DNA of 64,000 nt from Desulfobaculum bizertense DSM 18034 (GTDB taxonomy: Bacteria; Desulfobacterota; Desulfovibrionia; Desulfovibrionales; Desulfovibrionaceae): the NCBI RefSeq assembly GCF_900167065.1, contig NZ_FUYA01000005.1, positions 219,589-283,588 on the forward strand, in the 5' to 3' direction. A program made the translations under genes and the position numbers. Positions 34,453 through 42,038 of this stretch are shown piece by piece. Within the stretch, counting starts at the first letter, position 1. Each line of letters starts with the position of its first letter. Below the pieces are notes generated by a model. That model was not told the origin of the DNA, searched no databases, and was given only the letters and a program-made list of their open reading frames with translations.

Positions 34453-36039
34453 ATGGAAAATCAGACTGTTAACCCCATATTGCTGGAAGTGTTTAAAAAC
34501 CGTTTCTCCTCCATTGCAGAAGAAATGGGCGTGACACTCACCAGAACGGCGTTTTCTCCCAACATCAAGGAACGCCGGGACTTGTCGTGCGCCGTCTTTG
34601 ACGCCAGTGGCGACATGATCGCGCAGGCAGCCCACATCCCCGTTCATCTGGGGTCCATGCCCATGTCTGTCAAAGCCGCTATTGAGCATGGCGAACTTAA
34701 GCCCGGCGACATGATTATGGTCAACGATCCATTTAAAGGTGGAACGCATCTCCCAGACATCACCATCGTAGCCCCGGTCTTTACCGCCGGGAACGACAGC
34801 CCCGTTTTTTACGTGGCAAACCGTGCCCATCATGCTGACGTTGGCGGCATGACTTCTGGCTCAATGCCCCTCTCGACCTCCATTTTTCAGGAAGGCATCA
34901 TCATCCCGGCCGTCCGCATTGTTCGCGAAGGTGAGATCGATCAGGAGCTTATGCGTCTCATTCTGAACAATGTTCGGACCCCCGCCGAGCGCGAAGGTGA
35001 CTTCTCTGCCCAGATCATGGCAAACATCACCGGAACACGCCGTCTGGAGGAGCTTCTCGCCAAGTATGGTTTGGAAATGGTTCAGTTTTATGCAGAAGCC
35101 CTGAACGACTATTCCGAGCGCGTTCTTCGAGCCACGATCAGTGAAATCCCCAATGGCACGTACGCCTTTAGCGATTGTCTTGACGGCGACGGCGTTGACT
35201 GCACGGATGTCGAAATCTCTGCCACTGTCACAGTCGAAGGCGACAGCGCGACTCTCGATTTTACCAAAAGCGCCGATCAGGTCAGCGGCAGCGTCAACGC
35301 GGTGCGAGCCATCACGGTTTCCTGCGTCCTCTATGTTTTCCGCTGTCTCGTGCATCGCGAAATTCCTACGAATGCAGGATGTCTCCGACCCATTACGGTT
35401 CTGACTCGCGAAGGCTCAGTTCTTGATGCCAAAGCGCCCGCAGCCGTCGCAGGCGGAAACGTCGAGACGTCACAGCGCATTGTGGACGTCGTTCTCGGCG
35501 CCCTTGCGCAGGCCAAAGGCGACTTCGCCCTTCGCATCCCTGCTGCGAGTCAGGGAACCATGAACAATGTCGCCATTGGAGGCATTGACGAGCGAACCAG
35601 CACTCCATTTGCCTATTATGAGACTCTCGCAGGCGGCACAGGAGCGAGCGCCTCTCGCGGTGGTGAAAGTGCCGTCCATTCGCACATGACCAACACCCTC
35701 AACACACCCGTCGAGGCAATGGAGTATGCCTACCCCTTCCGGGTCACGGAGTATTCTGTTCGGCCACAGACTGGCGGCAGAGGGAAGCACAATGGCGGGA
35801 ATGGGCTTGTTCGAGAGATTGAACTGCTATCTAGCTGTGAAATGACTGTCCTTTCCGAAAGGCGGGTAGCAGGACCTTATGGGCTACATGGAGGAGATGC
35901 TGGCGTTCCAGGAAAGAACCTCATCTGTCGCAAAGGTGGCAGCGTTGAGGAGTGTCCTGGAAAATTTCACGCAACACTCCACACCGGCGACCGGGTACGT
36001 ATTGAAACTCCCGGCGGCGGCGGCTACGGCTCGAAATAG
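34453..36039 (+). CDS. hyuB: Hydantoinase/oxoprolinase B subunit (HyuB)
   Basis: 528 residues from the ATG at 34453 (AGAGGAAAG upstream). Shows NRFSSIAEEMGVTLTRTAFS, DMIAQAAHIPVHLGSMP, MVNDPFKGGTHLPDITIVAP, YVANRAHHADVGGMTSGSMP and the end motif ETPGGGGYG, all typical of the B subunit. The histidine-rich HADVGG segment is likely a metal site. It forms a heteromeric enzyme with HyuA. The stop is followed after about 75 bp by an intergenic repeat. Confidence 0.93.
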   Translation: MENQTVNPILLEVFKNRFSSIAEEMGVTLTRTAFSPNIKERRDLSCAVFDASGDMIAQAAHIPVHLGSMPMSVKAAIEHGELKPGDMIMVNDPFKGGTHLPDITIVAPVFTAGNDSPVFYVANRAHHADVGGMTSGSMPLSTSIFQEGIIIPAVRIVREGEIDQELMRLILNNVRTPAEREGDFSAQIMANITGTRRLEELLAKYGLEMVQFYAEALNDYSERVLRATISEIPNGTYAFSDCLDGDGVDCTDVEISATVTVEGDSATLDFTKSADQVSGSVNAVRAITVSCVLYVFRCLVHREIPTNAGCLRPITVLTREGSVLDAKAPAAVAGGNVETSQRIVDVVLGALAQAKGDFALRIPAASQGTMNNVAIGGIDERTSTPFAYYETLAGGTGASASRGGESAVHSHMTNTLNTPVEAMEYAYPFRVTEYSVRPQTGGRGKHNGGNGLVREIELLSSCEMTVLSERRVAGPYGLHGGDAGVPGKNLICRKGGSVEECPGKFHATLHTGDRVRIETPGGGGYGSK

Positions 36040-36113
36040 CGCACACCCCTAGCGCTTTGAGCCGCTCGTGAGGGGCGGGGAGGGGTGTTTGGGCGGGGAC
36101 GCTGTCCCCGCAC

Positions 36114-36350
36114 CCCTGCAAGGGGCGCTGCCCCTTGACCCCGCCCAAGGACGAGGCCCTTGGGAATCCCGCTCTAGCTAAAAAAAATAGGGCTGAATGG
36201 GATGAAAGCTTCGCTTTCCTCTCCATCAGCCCTATTTTTTTAGCTAGGGGGCACCCAGTGTGTTCTTTTTCTTTGCGATCCATTCCTTTCTTTTGAATGC
36301 CATATGGCATTCAAAAGAAAGTGGTGGCAACGCACGAAAAAGAGAAAGAG
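36114..36350 (+). repeat. Structured intergenic repeat, copy 1
   Basis: Positions 36114-36173 are identical over 60 bp to 63754-63813. They are followed by a long hairpin (36174-36247) and a second nested hairpin (36259-36348; inner arm CTTTCTTTTGAATGCC with its complement). In copy 2 the two hairpins lie at the same places but have different arm sequences. A further GC hairpin (GGGGAC/GTCCCC) precedes the block. The element sits 3' of hyuB. No ORF. The 405-bp gap 36040-36444 also contains the hairpins at 36374 and 36427. Confidence 0.85.
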
Positions 36351-36373
36351 GCTCTCGACGCTAGCCCCAACAA

Positions 36374-36414
36374 GTTTAAAAACCGTCCAAGCGAAGCTTG
36401 AACGGCTTTTAAAC
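36374..36414 (-). repeat. Long hairpin, probable terminator region of icd
   Basis: GTTTAAAA-CCGT-CAAGC and GCTTG-ACGG-TTTTAAAC pair over 19 nt with two mismatches and a GAA loop. It lies between icd and the repeat at 36114. Confidence 0.6.
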
Positions 36415-36426
36415 TCGATGAGGATA

Positions 36427-36449
36427 CGTAAGGGAATCATTCCCTTACG
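36427..36449. terminator. Palindrome containing the icd stop codon
   Basis: CGTAAGGGAA/TTCCCTTACG, 10-bp arms with a 3-nt loop. The icd stop (36445-36447) is inside one arm. No T-run follows, so its role as terminator is uncertain. Confidence 0.45.
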
Positions 36450-37632
36450 CGGGGGTTTGGGGGCTGGCCCCCAATCTTCCCATGCCCTGCACAGCCTTGA
36501 GCAACAACTCAGCAAAAGCAGCACACCCAAGAGTGCGAGCACCGGGGATCTGCGACGCAAGGTCGACAGTCACCTGCTTGCCGATAATGACAGAGTTCAT
36601 AGCCTGCCGAACGCAACGCGCGGCTTCTGGCATCCCTGCATGCTCAAGCATCATCGCACCGGAGAGGATAAGACTCCCGGGGTTGGCAATATCCTTGCCT
36701 GCAATAGCGGGCGCAGTGCCATGCGTTGGCTCAAAAAGCGCGAGGGTGTCGCCCATGTTCACACCGGGAGCGAGTCCGAGTCCACCGACCTGCGCGGCAA
36801 GGGCGTCCGAAAGATAATCACCGTTAAGGTTGGTGGTCGCGAGGACGTCATACATTTCGGGATAAAGGAGGGCATTCTGGAACATTGCGTCAGCAATGCA
36901 GTCCTTCATGAGGACAGGTCCCTGCTCTGCGGGCTGATCTGCCAGACGCACACGGCCAGAATACTCAGCTTCGGCAAGCTCGTAGCCCCAGCCACGAAAC
37001 GCACCTTCCGTGTATTTCATAATGTTGCCTTTGTGCACCAGGGTGACGCTTTCGCGCTTGGTCGCAAGGGCAAAGTCAATGGCCTGCCGCACAAGGCGCT
37101 GCGAACGAAACTTGGAAATAGGCTTAATGCCAACACCAGAGGCGGAATCGACATCAGCACCAAGCTCATCATGCAAAAATGCAATGAGACGGCGGGCTTC
37201 ATCTGAACCTGAGGCGAACTCAATACCGGCATACACGTCTTCGGTATTTTCCCGAAAGACCACCATGTCGACTTTCTCAGGATGCTTGAGGGGAGATTCA
37301 ACACCTTCGATGTAGCGAACAGGACGAATACATGCATAGAGATCAAGCGTGCGGCGCATGGTCACATTAAGGCTGCGAAAACCTTTGCCCACAGGGGTTG
37401 TCAGCGGGCCTTTCATGGCGAGGCGCGCACCACGCAATGTTTCCAGCGTTTCCTGCGGCAGATACTCCCCTGTTTCGGCAAAAGCTTTTTCACCTGCGAG
37501 GAGTTCCACCCAGTTCAGGCGGCGAGTTTCACCATAAGACGCGGCAACAGCGGCATCAAGCACGGGGCGGGCTGCTGCCCAGACCTCGGGACCGATACCA
37601 TCTCCTTCGATAAAGAAAACTTGTGTATCCAT
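36445..37632 (-). CDS. icd: Isocitrate dehydrogenase (NADP-type)
   Basis: 395 residues; AGAGGAAGAAG precedes the ATG. Substrate segment GKGFRSLNVTMRRTLDLYACIRPVRY, VVFRENTEDVYAGIEF, LVHKGNIMKYTEGAFRGWGYE, TTNLNGDYLSDALAAQVGG and EPTHGTAPAIAGKDIANP are all present. It makes 2-oxoglutarate for biosynthesis in the incomplete TCA cycle of such anaerobes. The last dozen codons (GRLGASPQTPA) and the stop lie in GC-rich hairpin DNA that looks like repeat sequence, suggesting the original C terminus was replaced. Confidence 0.94.
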   Translation of the reverse strand: MDTQVFFIEGDGIGPEVWAAARPVLDAAVAASYGETRRLNWVELLAGEKAFAETGEYLPQETLETLRGARLAMKGPLTTPVGKGFRSLNVTMRRTLDLYACIRPVRYIEGVESPLKHPEKVDMVVFRENTEDVYAGIEFASGSDEARRLIAFLHDELGADVDSASGVGIKPISKFRSQRLVRQAIDFALATKRESVTLVHKGNIMKYTEGAFRGWGYELAEAEYSGRVRLADQPAEQGPVLMKDCIADAMFQNALLYPEMYDVLATTNLNGDYLSDALAAQVGGLGLAPGVNMGDTLALFEPTHGTAPAIAGKDIANPGSLILSGAMMLEHAGMPEAARCVRQAMNSVIIGKQVTVDLASQIPGARTLGCAAFAELLLKAVQGMGRLGASPQTPA

Positions 37633-37833
37633 TCTTCTTCCTCTTATGCGGTATATGTGAACAGTTCAGGGATACTGCAAAAGGCACAGTTTTGTCTACA
37701 CAGCGCCCAACATTTCACTACATAAGCCGCATTCTAATTCTTCATTTTTTTGATGAGGAAAAGAGTTTGTGATTGCAAAATGATTTTTTCTCATATCTTT
37801 TTATTTTTCTCGTGCTCTATGCCTTCAAAAGGC

Positions 37834-40800
37834 CTATTTCGTATCGATCTTTTTTTCCTGCACCTGAGATAAAATATTCGGTGACCACGTCCATCCTTCA
37901 AAAGAGAGCTTAAAGAAGAGTGAATAGAGCACCGGACATAAGAGAAGGGTCAAAATAGTTGCAAAGGCAAGTCCTGAGATAATGCAGTTTGCCATAGGGC
38001 GCCACAACTCACCACCCTGCAAAGAAAGTGGTATCATGCCAATTATTGTTGTTGTCGTTGTCATTAATATTGGTCGTACCCTTTTGAGTGCACCCAACAC
38101 AACAGCATCCTGCCCCACTACACCATCTGCACGAAAACGCTCGATCTGATCTATGAGAATAATGGCATTGTTCACTATAATGCCGAGAAGACTAATCATT
38201 CCCAGCATTGCCATAAACCCGTATGGAGAGCGGGTGACCAGCATTCCCCAGGTAATGCCCACCATCATGGGCGGAAGTGTCAGCACAATAATGAGCGGCC
38301 GGCGAATTGAGTTGAACTGCCCCACAAGCACAAGAACCAGAAGCCCCATAGCGAGCGGGAGATTCTCAAAGATGGATGCCGAGGACTCGCTACTCACCTC
38401 TTCCTCACCGCCATAGCCCAGCGAATAGCCGCCCGGCCATGCGTCAGAAAGCTGTAAATTTCGCAACCGAGGCTGAAGTTCCGCCAAAACCTGCGACGCA
38501 TAACCCCCTTCAATGTCGGCCTGCACAGTTATCGTTCGGACACCGTCACGATGCCGAATGTTCGGTGGCTGCCAAACCAGATGCGGACGCGCGAGCTGCA
38601 TCAGCGGCACTGACGCGCCCGTGGCGTAGGAATAAATATTTAAACCTTCCAGACGCCCCAAATTCTCACGAATTCGTTCCTCGGAGCGCAACAGAATCGG
38701 AATTGCTTCATCACCTTCGCGATACGTCGACACAGGCATACCGGACATGTGCGTTTGCAGCGAAAGCGCAACGTCGGCGCTAGAAAGCCCTGCCTGCCGG
38801 GCCTTTTCCTGATTCACATCCACGACAAGCTTCTTTGTCCATTCGCCCCAGTCATCCCAAATCGAAACAACGCCATCACATTGCCGCAGTTCCCCCTGCA
38901 CCTTGTCCCGTAACTGATACAGCGTCGCAATGTCCGGTCCAGAAATACGAACTTCAATAGGTGCGCCAAAAGGCGGCCCAAACATAAGACGCTTTACCGA
39001 GTGGCGACAATCTGGGAACTTCGAATCAAGAACCTCCTGCACCTCAGGTATCAGCTGAGGGACATCCTTGGGGTCCTTGATCTGCACAACAAGCGACGCA
39101 AAATTCGGCGCGCCAGTCTCAAGATGCAGAGGCAAATACCAGCGGGGACCACTTGCGCCAACAAAAGTCAGGACATTGCGTACCCGCTCGTCCTGCTCCA
39201 GAAACGCCTCAAGCCGCCCTGCCCGCTCTGCGGTTGTCCGAATGTCCGAACCATATGGCTGCCAGAAATTCACGATAAACTGGTCGCGCTCGTTAGGCGG
39301 AAAGAATATCTTCGGAATAAGCTGAAAACCAAGCACACTCACAGCACAGGCCACAATAACACCAGACAAAAACACCGCCCGGTGCTTGAGCACCCAGCTC
39401 AGCGCACGGCGGTATGCCCTGTACCAGCGGTTATCAAAATGCTGCACCGTATGCCGGGGCTGGAGCACCTTCATTGACAGCATCGGAATAAAGCTCAGAG
39501 ACAAAAGCCACGACGCCAAAAGCGTGCAGCTCACAACCACAAAAAGCGCAAAGGTGTATTCGCCAACTTTCGATGGAGCAAAAGGGATTGGGAGAAAGGC
39601 AAAAATCGTTGTAAGCGACGCAGCCAAAAGCGGCATCCACAGTTCGTGGACCGCAGCGAGTACGGCCTTTTCGCGCTCCTCTCCTGCTGCGAGCCGAACC
39701 AGAATATTTTCACTCACCACAACGCCGTTATCCACCAGAATACCAAGTGAGATAATCAGCGAGGCAATAGACATACGTTGCAGTCCAACCCCAAAAAACG
39801 GCATCACAGCAAGACAGCCAAGCATCGCCATTGGAACCAGCGCTCCAGCCACAAGCCCTGTGCGCAAGCCCGCAAAAGCCAGCATCACAACCACGACAAA
39901 GACAAAAGACTCCAGCAGATTGATTCCAAAATCACCCAGTGCATTCTTGACGTAGCTTGGTTCATACAGCGCCATTGTATACGTTAGGCCAAGAGGCACG
40001 CGCTGCTGCAAGGTATCCAGCTCAGCACAGACCTGCCGCCCCAGCTCCAGAACATTGCCGCCTTCTGCCATTGATATGGCGAGCAGAATGCTGGGCTTGC
40101 TATTATAGCGCACCATTCGGGAGGGCGGATCCACAAAGCCACGCGTTACCGTCGCAATGTCAGACAGCGCGACACCGGTTTTTTGTCCCGGAAGGCGAAC
40201 ACTCAGCTGCCGAATATCCTCAACAGACAAAAACTCACCAGTTGGCTCAATGACAATTCGCTCCGGCCCAAGCCGGGCGTGACCACTGGGTTTGATTGTA
40301 TTCTGGGCATCTATAACCTGCGCCAGCTGAAAGGGAGAAATCCCCAAAGCTGCCAAACGGGCGTTAGAAAAATCGACATAGATACGCTCATCCTGAACGC
40401 CCCACAGCTCAACCTTCCCCACCATGTCTATTTTGAGAAGCTCATCGCGGGTGCTGTCTGCCACGTCCTTGAGTTCCCGATACGTGTATCCATCACCCGT
40501 CAGGGCAACACAAAGTCCAAAGACATCACCATATTCATCATTGACCATTGAAGGCATGGCCCCCTCTGGCAATGAGGGCTGAGCATCGTCAATCTTGTTC
40601 CGGAGCGTTCGCCATACGGGTTCCATGTCCCGTATGCCATCATAAAACTCCACTTCGAGAATCGACAGACCTTCAAGCGACTGGGATTTGAGCCGGTGCA
40701 CCTGCGGCATGTCCCGCACCTTTTCCTCAAGGGTGTGCGTTACCAGCTCCTCCACCCGCTGCGGAGAAGCCCCCGGAAATGCCGTCACCACCAGAGCAAC

Positions 40801-40929
40801 CCGGATTGTAAACTTCGGGTCTTCCTGCTTGGACATATTCACCAGCGACCACATCCCTGAGGCCGCGAGCAAGACAAACAGCACAAGTGCGGTTCGAGAA
40901 TTTTTGAGGCACCACTTTGCCAGATTCAC
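37834..40929 (-). CDS. RND-family efflux pump inner-membrane transporter
   Basis: 1031 residues, 12 membrane segments and two large periplasmic loops, the AcrB/HAE1 layout. MNLAKWCLKNSRTALVLFVL starts the first helix. TM4 reads SLGILVDNGVVVSENI: one Asp of the AcrB Asp-Asp proton relay is kept, the other is Asn, as in the VexK-type branch. TM10-12 have MLGMISLLGIIVNNAIILID. Substrate unknown. It overlaps the fusion-protein gene by 4 bp. The 200-bp gap to icd shows nothing but a weak GCCTT/AAGGC hairpin after the stop. Confidence 0.93.
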   Translation of the reverse strand: MNLAKWCLKNSRTALVLFVLLAASGMWSLVNMSKQEDPKFTIRVALVVTAFPGASPQRVEELVTHTLEEKVRDMPQVHRLKSQSLEGLSILEVEFYDGIRDMEPVWRTLRNKIDDAQPSLPEGAMPSMVNDEYGDVFGLCVALTGDGYTYRELKDVADSTRDELLKIDMVGKVELWGVQDERIYVDFSNARLAALGISPFQLAQVIDAQNTIKPSGHARLGPERIVIEPTGEFLSVEDIRQLSVRLPGQKTGVALSDIATVTRGFVDPPSRMVRYNSKPSILLAISMAEGGNVLELGRQVCAELDTLQQRVPLGLTYTMALYEPSYVKNALGDFGINLLESFVFVVVVMLAFAGLRTGLVAGALVPMAMLGCLAVMPFFGVGLQRMSIASLIISLGILVDNGVVVSENILVRLAAGEEREKAVLAAVHELWMPLLAASLTTIFAFLPIPFAPSKVGEYTFALFVVVSCTLLASWLLSLSFIPMLSMKVLQPRHTVQHFDNRWYRAYRRALSWVLKHRAVFLSGVIVACAVSVLGFQLIPKIFFPPNERDQFIVNFWQPYGSDIRTTAERAGRLEAFLEQDERVRNVLTFVGASGPRWYLPLHLETGAPNFASLVVQIKDPKDVPQLIPEVQEVLDSKFPDCRHSVKRLMFGPPFGAPIEVRISGPDIATLYQLRDKVQGELRQCDGVVSIWDDWGEWTKKLVVDVNQEKARQAGLSSADVALSLQTHMSGMPVSTYREGDEAIPILLRSEERIRENLGRLEGLNIYSYATGASVPLMQLARPHLVWQPPNIRHRDGVRTITVQADIEGGYASQVLAELQPRLRNLQLSDAWPGGYSLGYGGEEEVSSESSASIFENLPLAMGLLVLVLVGQFNSIRRPLIIVLTLPPMMVGITWGMLVTRSPYGFMAMLGMISLLGIIVNNAIILIDQIERFRADGVVGQDAVVLGALKRVRPILMTTTTTIIGMIPLSLQGGELWRPMANCIISGLAFATILTLLLCPVLYSLFFKLSFEGWTWSPNILSQVQEKKIDTK

Positions 40930-42032
40930 GGCCGTACCTCCGCACTGCGAAGCTCAATATTCACCTTCTGTCCTTCCTGAATACTGTGGACGCCACGAAT
41001 CACAAGTATGTCTCCGGGGTGAAGACCTTCCAGCACCTCGACGCCCTGAGCACTGAGCCGACCCAGCCGAACCTTTCGGCTTGAGACGGTCTTGTCTGCC
41101 TCATTTACAACCCACATCCGGAGGACGTGATCTGCTCCGCTAAAACTCGCCGCAGCCGGAACAAGCACAGGGTCCCCCTGTGCCGCAAATGAAAACATCA
41201 CATCACCAGACATACCGGCCCGAATGCGCCCGTCCTGTTCCTTGAGAGCAACCTTGACCGGAAAAGTCGAGACCGTCCCTGTTTCTACACCTACTTCGAT
41301 CACTTCTCCGGCAAAGAGTTCTGCCGGAAGCGCATCAAAACGAACCTTGACAGGCTGACCAGTTTTCACCTTGGCGATAAGTGTATCTGGCACACCAGTC
41401 TGCATTTGCAGCCGGGACCCCGCAGTCAGCGTTGCTATTGGCTGCCCTGCGCCCACGGTCTGGTGCACTTCGACAGGCACCTCCGCAAGAGCGCCAGCCA
41501 CAGGAGCACGTAACTCTGTGTACTTGAGCTGCTGGCTTGCCAGATTCCGCATATTCTTGATCGACCGATATTGCGCCGCCGACGCGTCAAACTGCGCCCG
41601 TGCCCGGTCTAAGTCGCGCCGGGATGCGTTCCCAACTTCATAGAGGGCACGAGTCCGTTCCCAGTCAGACCGGGCCTGCGCCAAGGCAGCGGCGGCTTCG
41701 GCCGTAGCGGCTTCGGCCCGCCCCAGCTTGAGGCGATAGTCTGTCGGGTCAAGGCGAGCCACAAGATCACCGGGGCGAACTTTCATGCCCACCTTGGCCG
41801 GGAGTTTGATAATTTCGCCACCAACCCGAAAGCTTAGGCGACTTTCTATTGCCGCTCGAGCAGTACCGGGAAATGCACGCGTCCGTGATGCTTCCGGGTC
41901 TGGAACCCGAATCGCAACAACAGGACGAATCACTGCCTTTCGCTTGGGAGCATCCTCGGAGCACCCGGCAAGCACTGCACATGCTGCCAGTACACAAAGC
42001 ACCACTCCAAAGTATTTCTTGTGAGCTTTCAT
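40926..42032 (-). CDS. RND periplasmic adaptor (membrane fusion lipoprotein)
   Basis: 368 residues. Lipoprotein signal with lipobox LAGC (Cys24). Adaptor domains follow: beta-barrel/lipoyl segments (VGGEIIKLPAKVGMKVRPGD; LRAPVAGALAEVPVEVHQTV), a helical hairpin between them (GRAEAATAEAAAALAQAR to YRSIKNMRNLASQQLK), then the distal barrel. It bridges the pump to the outer-membrane factor encoded 6 bp upstream. Confidence 0.93.
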   Translation of the reverse strand: MKAHKKYFGVVLCVLAACAVLAGCSEDAPKRKAVIRPVVAIRVPDPEASRTRAFPGTARAAIESRLSFRVGGEIIKLPAKVGMKVRPGDLVARLDPTDYRLKLGRAEAATAEAAAALAQARSDWERTRALYEVGNASRRDLDRARAQFDASAAQYRSIKNMRNLASQQLKYTELRAPVAGALAEVPVEVHQTVGAGQPIATLTAGSRLQMQTGVPDTLIAKVKTGQPVKVRFDALPAELFAGEVIEVGVETGTVSTFPVKVALKEQDGRIRAGMSGDVMFSFAAQGDPVLVPAAASFSGADHVLRMWVVNEADKTVSSRKVRLGRLSAQGVEVLEGLHPGDILVIRGVHSIQEGQKVNIELRSAEVRP

Positions 42033-42038
42033 CTGCGC

